64,000 bases of DNA from Nemertoderma westbladi (lineage: Eukaryota; Xenacoelomorpha; Nemertodermatida; Nemertodermatidae): NCBI GenBank assembly GCA_032718475.1, contig JAUCBJ010002234.1, forward strand, positions 1-64,000, given 5' to 3'. Made by a program: the position numbers and the translations under genes. The notes beneath the pieces were generated by a model. That model did not search any database, had not been told where the DNA came from, and was given only the letters and a program-made list of their open reading frames with translations. Positions within the stretch are counted from its first letter, which is position 1. Every line of letters starts with the position of its first letter. Shown here in pieces: positions 49,701-55,333 of the stretch.

Positions 49701-52700
49701 CATTGCGATCCCAGATCTCACGGTTAGCCAACACAGTGCCGGCGGACTCCGTAACATTGCGACCCCAGATCTCACGGTTAGCCATAGACTGTGCCGGCGG
49801 ACTCAGTAACATTGCGAACCCAGATCTCACGGTTAGCCATAGACTGTGCCGGCGGACTCAGTAACATTGCGACCCCAGATCTCACGGTTAGCCATACACA
49901 GTGCCGACGGACTCCGTAACATTGCGACCCCAGATCTCACGGTTAGCCATAGACAGTGCCGGCGGACTCAGTAACATTGCGACCCCAGATCTCACGGTTA
50001 GCCAACACAGTGCCGGCGGATTCCGTAACATTGCGACCCCAGATCTCACGGTTAGCCATACACAGTGCCGACGGACTCCTTAACATTGCGATCCCAGATC
50101 TCACGGTTAGCCAACACAGTGCCGGCGGACTCCGTAACATTGCGACCCCAGATCTCACGGTTAGCCATAGACTGTGCCGGCGGACTCAGTAACATTGCGA
50201 CCCCAGATCTCACGGTTAGCCATACACAGTGCCGGCGGAGCCAGCAACATAGCGACTCCAGATCTCGCGGTCAGCCACACACAGTGCCGGCGGACCCAGC
50301 AACATAGCGCCCCCAGATCCCACAGTCAGCCACACACAGTGCCGGCGGACCCAGCAACATAGCGCCCCCAGATCTCGAGGTCAGCCACACACAGTGCCGG
50401 CGGACCCAGCAACATAGCGCCCCCAGATCCCACAGTCAGCCACACACAGTGCCGGCGGACCCAGCAACATAGCGCCCCCAGATCTCGAGGTCAGCCACAC
50501 ACAGTGCCGGCGGACCCAGCAACATAGCGCCCCCAGATCTCGAGGTCAGCCACACACAGTGCCGGCGGACCCAGCAACATAGCGCCCCCAGATCTCGCGG
50601 TCAGCCACACACAGTGCCGGCGGACCCAGCAACATAGCGCCCCCAGATCCCGCGGTCAGCCATACACAGTGCCGGCGGACCCAGCAACATAGCGCCCCCA
50701 GATCTCGAGGTCAGCCACACACAGTGCCGGCGGACCCAGCAACATAGCGCCCCCAGATCTCACAGTCAGCCACACACAGTGCCGGCGGACCCAGCAACAT
50801 AGCGCCCCCAGATCCCACGGTCAGCCATACACAGTGCCGTCGGACCCAGCAACATAGCGCCCCAGATCTCGAGGTCAGCCATACACAGTGCCGTCGGACC
50901 CAGCAACATAGCGCCCCAGATCTCGAGGTCAGCCACACACAGTGCCGGCGGACCCAGCAACATAGCGCCCCAGATCTCGAGGTCAGCCACACACAGTGCC
51001 GGCGGACCCAGCAACATAGCGCCCCCAGATCCCACAGTCAGCCACACACAGTGCCGGCGGACCCAGCAACATAGCGCCCCAGATCTCGAGGTCAGCCACA
51101 CACAGTGCCGGCGGACCCAGCAACATAGCGCCCCCAGATCCCACAGTCAGCCACACACAGTGCCGGCGGACCCAGCAACATAGCGCCCCAGATCTCGCGG
51201 TCAGCCACACACAGTGCCGGCGGACCCAGCAACATAGCGCCCCCAGATCCCACGGTCAGCCACACACAGTGCCGGCGGACCCAGCAACATAGCGCCCCAG
51301 ATCTCGAGGTCAGCCACACACAGTGCCGGCGGACCCAGCAACATAGCGCCCCCAGATCCCACAGTCAGCCACACACAGTGCCGGCGGACCCAGCAACATA
51401 GCGCCCCAGATCTCGCGGTCAGCCACACACAGTGCCGGCGGACCCAGCAACATAGCGCCCCCAGATCCCACAGTCAGCCACACACAGTGCCGGCGGACCC
51501 AGCAACATAGCGCCCCCAGATCTCACAGTCAGCCACACACAGTGCCGGCGGACCCAGAAACATAGCGCCCCCAGATCTCACAGTCAGCCATACACTTTCC
51601 TACGTCATGTGTCCTTGAGCAGGCGTTTGGGAAAATCATTGGCTGTTACGCACAAGGTTGTGTACAGGTTGATCAAGCTCATATTTTAACTAATATGTAT
51701 AAAATACTCAAATAAATTATTTTTAATATAATTTATAATAAATAAGTTATTAAGTATTTATTTTTTAATTTCTAATGTTATTTATTTTTTTTTATATTAA
51801 ATCAGAATTTTGGATTTGGATCAATGTCTGACCTCCAAAGACAAAGATGGGCAAATATAGTAACATATAGTGACCTGGTAATTGATTTTACTTCTTACAT
51901 TGATACTTCGCACAATCGCGGGTTCAAGCTCGAATATTTCAGAGGTGAGTCTTCGCGATATTACACAGAAGTGATAACTGATTTGATTCAAGTAAGGTTT
52001 GGATTTTCTTTGTTTAACTGATGACCGCTAAACAGTCAACTATGTATAATAAATTGTCCACAGTCATGACCCTTATAATATTGTATTATTTTTATAATCG
52101 CTAGCGGACGAAAGTTGGGTCTGTGGCAGCTGGACTTGCAGTTACAATATCAAAAAATATTAGTAACATACAGTAGTTTACAATAATATTAAAAATAATA
52201 AATTCAATGTGTCCGGTTCTACTGTAATATGGCTCGCAATACGGTGACGTCAAACCCTGAAATCCAATTCCGATGGGCGCTTTTATATCTTATCTGTGTC
52301 TATCTAATTCAGTGGCTTTTATAAAACTACTACATATAATGAGTTTTTGGTAATGTTAAATTTCAAATCTTTTTGCTATATTACTTACATCGGTGTTTGT
52401 AACGATTGTTATTGTATTATTTTGATTTTATTTATAATCGATAGAGGCTCTATACTTCACTACTACGCCGCAGCCAATCCCGAAAGTCGCAAGTGAGGTA
52501 GAAGACGTGGAAACAGTCGTCACAACGGATGCTGTAAGTGTGGTAGAAGACGTGGAAACAGTCGTCACAACAACGGATGCTGTAAGTGTGGTAGAAGACG
52601 TGGAAACAGTCGTCACAACAACGGATGCTGTAAGTGAGGTAGAAGACGTGGAAACAGTCGTCACAACAACGGATGCTGCTGCAACCACCGCGAAACCAAT

Positions 52701-53415
52701 TCAACCGTGTTCGGTTGTTGGTTCTAATAGTGCGGAATGCGGTGACCACAACGCATCGTGCTGCGATTGGGCCAGCTGCGGTTATTGCGGTACACTTGTT
52801 CATTTTATGGAGAGAAATTGTGCCGGATCTTGCGGACATTGTTCAGCATCAGTAAGTACAATATTGCGAAGTTACAGTGGCACCATGTGGCACGTTATTT
52901 TAACCAAAACAATAAACTAACCACATTAGAACAGGATAGGCCTACACTTTTATTTTTGAGAGTAATCAACCTTTATTTGCGTCGAATTTCCCCTGGAGAT
53001 AGATGAATTTTTATTGCGTCCAGTTCCCCCCCCCCCCCCCCCCACCCCCCTATCTGGTGTGTCCTATTTGCAGGACATTGCTTTCGCCGTGAGGACCAGC
53101 CAGTGCATAATCTTGTACTTTGGCAGCCTCATGGAGTGAATAAGCATGGTGGACAGCCCATGACTTTCTTGAGACGCATCTTAAAGGACACTGGCCTTAA
53201 AGATGCGGATGATCTAGCAAATGTCATGGGTGATAGGGAGTTGTGGCGGTGCAATTTTGTTGACAAGCCGGCACAGCATTCTTAAAAATGCAGCTGCAAT
53301 GCAGCATGCCGATCCTAGTAGTATCTGGTGTGTAGTTAACCCGTATGCGTGGTTAGCTAGGGTATCGTTTACCCTCAATAATATACATATTATGTTTTTT
53401 TTTCAGGATCAGTAA
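31705..53415 (+). CDS. Secreted CUB - Thr-rich repeat - ShKT protein, five exons
   Basis: Predicted CDS: join(31705-31756, 48171-48373, 51806-51944, 52445-52851, 53407-53415), 269 aa. Exon 1 encodes a signal peptide ([18 protein letters not shown]) and ends in phase 1 before GTTAGT. Exon 2 (after TATAG) supplies the matching two bases and begins a CUB domain: [18 protein letters not shown], a CVWTI strand and ERCCDYF. Exon 3 finishes it ([19 protein letters not shown]). Exon 4 has four 16-aa [15 protein letters not shown]-type repeats, then six cysteines in ShKT spacing (CSVV...CGD...CCDWA...CGYC...[10 protein letters not shown]). Exon 5 adds Asp-Gln and TAA. AATAAA lies at 53598. Exons 2-4 are well supported. 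Exon 1 is inferred from phase and logic across a 16.4-kb intron. The ShKT fold is common in secreted non-toxin proteins, and no toxic role is implied. Confidence 0.65.
32032..32216. repeat. 185-bp near-perfect palindrome (92-bp arms, 1-nt centre)
   Basis: Arms 32032-32123 and 32125-32216 are exact reverse complements as read, from TTTAAAGAGAACACTGGATG inward to TCCTAC / GTAGGA. It starts 57 bp past the stop codon of the minus-strand receptor gene and precedes a minus-strand AATAAA (about 32011-32016), so it probably lies in that gene's 3' UTR. Confidence 0.93.
32274..34361 (-). CDS. Gustatory-receptor-like 7TM protein with repeat-extended N-terminus
   Basis: 695 aa, intronless, ATG at 34361. 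Residues about 4-272 are sixteen copies of a 17-aa unit ([17 protein letters not shown]). The rest is a multi-pass membrane protein: hydrophobic segments include [107 protein letters not shown] and a last one in [12 protein letters not shown]. The C-terminus ([16 protein letters not shown]...SYTILLYQS) matches the insect Gr/animal GRL signature (TYhhhhhQF, preceded by F.vd.s). In this family the N-terminus is cytoplasmic, so the repeats would be inside the cell. It is antisense within the inferred first intron of the CUB/ShKT gene. Ligand unknown. Confidence 0.8.
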   Translation of the reverse strand: MEMGTNLSKVNSHITDYKEIGTQTGQLNSNIFDSKEMGTKSSQVNSNITDSKERGTKSSQVNSNITDYKEIGTQTGQLNSNITDSKEMGTKSSQVNSNITDSKEMGTQSSQVNSNITDSKEMGTKSSQVNSNITDSKERGTKSSQVNSNITDSKEMGTKSSQVNSNITDSKERGTKSSQVNSNITDSKERGTKSSQVNSNITDSKERGTKSSQVNSNITDSKERGTKSSQVNSNITDSKERGTKSSQVNSNITDSKERGTKSSQVNSNITDNNNIIEELKTTANKLESRKRCRSSFILMLILMSGLRWKRGMGISLCDMLSYKGSLNTIVTKVCDNCIYPVIVFVFIFSNAFLYIASCVHIYIYYGVDDLFVLAYSQAQSFVLGVITFLLWYLIHYRNGHFAKMQQFVYKTEDNFEKPLWPQSPPYLQRRVKIISELAKGRLYLGWSLRIFLITVSAIITLSFVMGILEDEFNYLFIKTIIAYPFKFNNWPYILPIRIVAMSYNIFIIVAFYFLVIDVIGDSYEEFSQFVSEIQFKKDTSCSFNADIMLLMRLQKRDKLINIWCGLLLAVEIPTLCFVVYQGLHMTFEPTRRLYSVPIMMVALGIQVIVSTGLMLWVMGRQCDFNQSMLDAINTIHIDYDNMKELTQISLLFQIVKSQQSGFTILNMFTVEKSFLVTLLGIFISYTILLYQSDTS
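33545..34352 (-). repeat. 51-bp coding minisatellite, 16 copies
   Basis: The 51-bp unit (17 codons) is nearly identical in the downstream copies (units 8-16) and more diverged toward the start codon (GTNLSKV, GTQTGQL variants), suggesting recent expansion from the 3' side. The unit length is a multiple of three, so the frame is kept. Confidence 0.95.
34698..38455 (+). mobile_element. LINE copy B, full length
   Basis: Starts near an AGGTC tandem repeat (34698-34720), has a 5' leader of about 400 bp, one long ORF, and a 3' end with a self-complementary TGCAGCTGCA / GCATGC motif followed by (TAG)n. The 3' end is shared with copies A, C and D. Flanking DNA at both sides belongs to a CAGA-rich repeat (34548-34697 and 38465 on). 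Exact target duplication was not resolved. Confidence 0.85.
35124..38405 (+). CDS. LINE ORF: endonuclease/reverse transcriptase, 1093 aa
   Basis: The first ATG is at 35124 (MANQGVVF); the frame is open from 35103. Order: a Pro-rich N-terminus (1-115), an EEP endonuclease (about 130-370) with GDFN at 271-274, QIDH at 333-336 and SDH at 360-362, a linker, then RT (about 590-900) with [12 protein letters not shown], motif [10 protein letters not shown] (Asp724), [11 protein letters not shown] and motif C FADD (835-838), then a C-terminal region with [16 protein letters not shown] and RRVHCVKYN. The endonuclease motif that should read VQEHR has Lys155 (VQKHR); copy C keeps Glu. Glu here binds the metal in the APE1-like family, so the endonuclease is probably inactive. 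Otherwise there are no stops or frameshifts. Clade uncertain (RTE or Jockey superclade likely). Confidence 0.9.
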   Translation: MANQGVVFAPRADSAKKHPPTPTMDYISNAEVRPLEASGITGHNRPHRRQLTPDRLPVSPPTGERAANNSLSPFPDDLSGPNPGSPGRPDCDGERDSGVGGYSHVPPRPTKPLVNLRQVTRLASVNTLTLGSPMRQGELTALTDKLSLSAVGVQKHRMQTGQTDEVLIKDMGGGWRLALASADDSGNGGIGLLMNPTAHAALDKIDQISNRIIRCHFSCSGRLAKKFPKVVLIVCYSPTSVAPVEEVENFYHDLQAATDGVDQHAFLTFLGDFNASLHQSPTSPWVYTNSVNRNSVHLQDFISGNGLFSAGTQFKKRTGKPWTHSGPSGHKSQIDHILFRRKYRSSIQDCNAFTLRPFSSDHRLIVAKVRLLRASKTTKSAFPRHDWSSLLQQPSVRSSFTLQLSNRYEALASEAADHCEGYTAFTEAVKLAAAETVPVYPRNRKRAPWTDNKIQKCRNDLHKAQKESRLKQTTAAKNAVKAVNRQYSANLQELINQQVDAINDADDSRQSSQAWKSINLLTGRKGQPTTKVKAESPAARLNGWKAHFEKLLNNDRVLPDNFIEVKVSESVLPDIPIGDISFAEVKAAAKSIKTNRASGVDGVPPEVFKIPECLKLIYPIIVDMYRTTRVPQEMKTNKLVPVPKKGNLTLYGSFRGISLISIAAKLYNRILLNRIRDPIERLLRGNQNGFRKGRGTMEPILALRKIIEELSKKKDRHLAVIFVDFFKAFDSVSRSRMFSILSLYGIPDEIIAAIRSVYDGSTTFVSTVDGDTEPFEVLWGVLQGDTLAPFLFIIVVDYVLRMSLDHYNDDGVMITPPTCSRSRGNPANYLTDLDFADDLGVLSESLEGAQRLLSSLEHAASSVGLFINSRKTKILTVNFESPQQVLDRMSISSKDGMLEHVDDFCYLGSWIRKSGEDLRIRKGMAWAALNRLSRIWKSPRINRKLKVRLFRAAVVPVLLYGSPCWALTAEDTKSLDGTFTRMLRRVHCVKYNAHISNQTLYNIGGVSLVPPSLTLEQNRLRFAGHCFRRDDQPVHNLVLWQPHGVNKHGGQPMTFLRRILKDTGLKDADDLANVMGDREFWRCNVVDKPAQHS
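38465..39235. repeat. CAGA-rich dispersed repeat, about three copies in both orientations
   Basis: Blocks with CAGACAGACATACAA, CAGTCTTGAATC, TAAAACATAAAAACTGACAT and CTTCCTTATTTTTATGG occur at 38640-38810 and 39045-39235, and inverted at 38465-38625. A related inverted piece is at 34548-34697, so the LINE B insertion is surrounded by this repeat. A tRNA-like remnant lies between the direct copies. Confidence 0.6.
38935..39035 (-). repeat. tRNA-like remnant
   Basis: The minus strand reads CTTGGTGTAGTGGTTGCAT (A-box-like) and GTCGTGGGTGCGATCCTCAC (B-box-like). The acceptor arm does not close, so it is scored as SINE-derived and not as a tRNA gene. Confidence 0.45.
39241..40165. mobile_element. 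Non-autonomous element with G-run termini and TTAA target site
   Basis: The left end is 17 G then TAGCACCCCC; the right end is the complement (GGGGGGTGCTA, then a C-run broken by one A). TTAA stands directly outside both ends (39237-39240, 40166-40169), as in piggyBac-type insertion. The interior contains a second imperfect foldback (39428-39720): GGCTATTTCTCC and GGAGAAATAGCC, TTCTTCTTAACAAATTT and its complement, and GGAGCCTTTTT / AAAAAGGCTCC. No coding capacity. Confidence 0.8.
40929..41012. repeat. Exact tandem duplication, 42 bp x 2
   Basis: TCAAGACCTACTACTACAGA + TGCCAGGGTAGATCATGATCAC occurs twice in a row, with a partial third start. It contains the palindrome GATCATGATC. Confidence 0.9.
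41013..42946. other. Non-coding stretch between repeats
   Basis: AT-rich with short open frames (41061-41387, 41728-41910, 42514-42696) that show no domain or splice support. A tRNA-like remnant (GCCCTAGCTCAGTTGGCAGA, GAGTTCAATCCCTC) is at 42284-42350 on the plus strand; its arms do not pair well enough for a tRNA gene. Confidence 0.5.
42947..43654 (-). mobile_element. LINE copy C, 3' part
   Basis: Same family as copy B. It carries the C-terminal region ([43 protein letters not shown]) in an open frame (43137-43637) and the 3' tail. The match stops at CTGGAGT (43654), after which unrelated LINE sequence starts. Confidence 0.85.
43655..45900 (-). mobile_element. Fragment of a second LINE family lodged inside copy C
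   Basis: Minus-strand open pieces in order: an ORF1-like basic/acidic segment (45466-45900; [32 protein letters not shown]), an endonuclease (44932-45387; [25 protein letters not shown]), its SDH motif (PSDHVPL) and a linker (44261-44956), and RT (43655-44239; [36 protein letters not shown]). The RT stops before the catalytic FADD-type motif. The endonuclease lacks a stretch after [10 protein letters not shown]. Sequence differs completely from the surrounding LINE. Confidence 0.85.
45901..47790 (-). mobile_element. LINE copy C, 5' part
   Basis: Continues the family of copy B from the leader (47790) through the endonuclease (46496-47368) to the linker, ending at the IVDMY-like position before the RT core. 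It keeps the intact endonuclease motif VQEHR. The intervening RT core (about 725 bp in copy B, 37000-37725) is absent and replaced by the foreign LINE piece. A frameshift near 46530 breaks the frame. Confidence 0.88.
47955..47985. repeat. 11-bp perfect hairpin
   Basis: CAAACGAGCTG and its reverse complement around a 9-nt loop, immediately before the TTAA and G-run of the next element. Confidence 0.75.
47995..48125. mobile_element. Short element with G-run inverted ends
   Basis: TTAA (47991-47994), 19 G, TCACCA at the left; TGGTGTA, a C-rich run to 48125 and TTAC at the right. The ends are inverted repeats of each other. The target duplication is imperfect on the right (TTAC). It sits 45 bp upstream of CUB exon 2. 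Confidence 0.6.
48448..51595. repeat. 55-bp minisatellite in intron 2 of the CUB/ShKT gene, about 57 copies
   Basis: Two subfamilies. Type A (48448 to about 50240) has CAGATCTCACGGTTAGCC and ACTC(A/C)GTAACATTGCGA. Type B (about 50240-51595) has AGATCTCGAGGTCAGCC or AGATCCCACAGTCAGCC, and GGACCCAGCAACATAGCG. Units are 54-55 bp. Antisense and sense short frames across it are repeat by-products. Confidence 0.97.
48560..50201. repeat. 821-bp higher-order duplication of the type A units
   Basis: Segment 48560-49380 recurs at 49381-50201 with the same series of unit variants (for example the AGGCGGACCCAGCAACATAG unit at 48699 and 49520, and the TCTTACGG variant at 48840 and 49661). That is 15 monomers. 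Confidence 0.85.
52491..52678 (+). repeat. 48-bp coding repeat, four copies, in CUB/ShKT exon 4
   Basis: Encodes a [15 protein letters not shown]-type 16-aa unit, four times; the first copy lacks one Thr codon. The acidic and Thr-rich composition suggests an extended, possibly O-glycosylated linker between CUB and ShKT. Confidence 0.93.
52868..53042 (+). mobile_element. Dispersed repeat copy ending in a C-run
   Basis: Contains GGCACGTTATTTTAACC, AAAACAATAAACTAA, GATAGGCCTACA, TTATTTGCGTCGAATTTCC and ends TTATTGCGTCCAGTTCCCCC with a C-run. Shares blocks with 5823-6005 and 63868-64000. Confidence 0.55.
53069..53322 (+). mobile_element. LINE copy D, 5'-truncated
   Basis: The last 250 bp of the copy B family (from TTTGCAGGACATTGC to GCCGATCCTAGTAGT), including the ORF end with its stop, lying in intron 4 of the CUB/ShKT gene in the sense orientation. 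Very similar to copy B, so recent. Confidence 0.93.
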
Positions 53416-53597
53416 TTTAATAAGAATGATGGTTTATCGCGAATACAAAACTAATTTGTTATTGAGATTGTGTGGTGGGGTGGTTGGGTATAAAAATATT
53501 TATTATTTGTTACCTTAAACAAACTTTTATGTTCAACTATATACAGAATGTTTTTGTGTTTTGTTTTAACTGTTTTTAAATGTTTATGGTAAATATA

Positions 53598-53603
53598 AAT
53601 AAA
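53598..53603 (+). terminator. Poly(A) signal after CUB/ShKT exon 5
   Basis: AATAAA about 185 nt past the TAA of exon 5. Confidence 0.5.
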
Positions 53604-54045
53604 GTTAAATATCATGATGATCGTGTCAGATCCACCTATGGAGTCGCCACAATAAAATTAATAGTGTATCTCCATTCCAGAGTGCTGTTTCCAAACTTTT
53701 CCATTACCTCTGGAGATTAAACATACAGTAACAGTTAATTCCAAACCCCGTATAATTATTTATTAATATGTAGAATACATACAGTAGACATCTATGGTGC
53801 GGTGCATGTTGAACCCCCCCCCCCCCCCACCCCCGGAGGCATTTTACAGCAAGTCAGAACTTATCCTTATATACCATACCGTCAAACTGAACTCAGTATT
53901 TTTAATGATTTATAATCCATTGAAAACCAGCATAATCTTGTAAATGTGTTAATTTTTGTTTATTGTTTTGGTTCCTCAAACCCTCCTCCGTAACATGCTA
54001 CTTTTGTAACCTGCCTACAGCATTGTTGTGTTTCTGTTTTTGCAG

Positions 54046-54234
54046 CCGAGACAATTTAATATGTTTAGAGGGGCGAGTTTTGCCATAAGGAGAGGATTTC
54101 TATTAGTACGTTGCCCAGGAGGAGTTCTAACAATTCCCAAAAACCAAGATCAGAAGATCGAGATTAATATCGCGGGGTCTCGGCCAGATAAACCAAACGT
54201 AAGGACTACGGGGTTCGCATTTCTCTACAAATAA
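54046..54234 (+). CDS. Possible alternative last exon of the CUB/ShKT gene
   Basis: After a good acceptor (TTTCTGTTTTTGCAG) there is a 62-codon open stretch starting PRQFNMFRGASFAIRRGF and ending GFAFLYK, TAA, with AATAAA overlapping the stop. Its phase (0) matches exon 4, so the protein could end here instead of at Asp-Gln in exon 5. No domain recognised. It could instead be the last exon of an unrelated transcript. Confidence 0.35.
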   Translation, partial: PRQFNMFRGASFAIRRGFLLVRCPGGVLTIPKNQDQKIEINIAGSRPDKPNVRTTGFAFLYK

Positions 54235-54562
54235 AGCTGCTAATAATTAATTAATTTTATCGCCAAATCGAGACCGAGAAGGTGTTTCGCAATAATCTAC
54301 TTAGTGGTCAGTGGTCGTAGAAACCTTCAGAACAAAATTGTAGTTATTTATTTATCGAGATATAGAACATAATGTGCCGAACTCAAAGTTTGATAAACGC
54401 CACATGAAGAATATATCATCACCAAACACTCTTAAAATAAATGAAAATGAAATTATGTCGGCGTCTCAACTGCAATTTCGTATTAAAACTTTAAGAATAT
54501 TACAATAGATATTGTAACCAGAGGTATAAGAATAAACAACAAAACAGACACCGTTGCTAAAG

Positions 54563-55333
54563 TTAGTACAAAGACTCATGATGGGAGTGGCGTGGCTTCG
54601 TGATCTTTTCGATATTCTTCGTGATCAAGTCGAAGAGAGAGGTTGAATTATTGCGAATCTCGCAAAGTGTGAGTCGAAGGTTGAGAAACTGTTTCTCGTC
54701 CAACTCACGAACTGACTGGTGGTAATCCTCCACGTAGGGATACTTAACGAGTTTGGTGATGAGTTTCGCACGAGTTATGTGATATCTCGATATTGCCTCT
54801 AGGTAGTTGGCGCTTTCGCTTTCCACAGAACGGATCTCTACCAAAGTGTCTTCTTGAATCCCGACTCCGAAATTATTCCCGTCTTCGATTCGCGGAATCA
54901 GTAAAACAATCCACATTTTAAGCACGTTCGTGTGCTCGAGCACTGTTGTGAGCAAGGGTTTTATTTCTTCCATAAGCGCGGTGAGCTTTTTGTTACAAGT
55001 GATGACGGGGTGTTTGGCGGCGGTGTCCGGGACGTGATTGGCGATGAAACCGTCCCCCGTCCCGGACAGTTTGCGTTTCTTCGACGATGGAGGGCTGACG
55101 CCATCCTCGTTTACGATGACTTCCGGTCGGAATTTCAGACCGTCGTTAGAATTCCACGGTTCCTTAGTCAACATGTTGGTCACTTTTATTATCATGGCGG
55201 GAAGTTCTTCTTTAAGCATTTTTTCTGCTTTTTGAATAAAATCTTGTTTCGATTTTTCAATTTCTTTTTTAAATTCAGGATCCATTGTCTTCTCGATCTG
55301 TGCTAACTGTTTTAATGTTGAAGCAGCAGCCAT
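54563..55333 (-). CDS. PSME3: Proteasome activator subunit 3 (PA28-gamma / REG-gamma)
   Basis: 256 aa, intronless, ATG at 55333. Forms the nuclear heptameric cap that opens the 20S proteasome without ATP. The activation-loop region is nearly unchanged: LLIPRIEDGNNFGV (about 144-157). Also typical are AISRYHITRAKLITKLVKYP and a C-terminus ending NIEKITKP...ESLY. A KKRKL basic motif (85-89) sits where the gamma subunit has its nuclear signal. The length equals the family norm (about 254). Human PSME3 has many introns; here there are none. Confidence 0.93.
   Translation of the reverse strand: MAAASTLKQLAQIEKTMDPEFKKEIEKSKQDFIQKAEKMLKEELPAMIIKVTNMLTKEPWNSNDGLKFRPEVIVNEDGVSPPSSKKRKLSGTGDGFIANHVPDTAAKHPVITCNKKLTALMEEIKPLLTTVLEHTNVLKMWIVLLIPRIEDGNNFGVGIQEDTLVEIRSVESESANYLEAISRYHITRAKLITKLVKYPYVEDYHQSVRELDEKQFLNLRLTLCEIRNNSTSLFDLITKNIEKITKPRHSHHESLY

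Noticed and set aside
48587-51428. Many 60-111-aa frames in the 55-bp array
   Set aside because: They recur at the array period and at +821 bp, so they are repeat artefacts.
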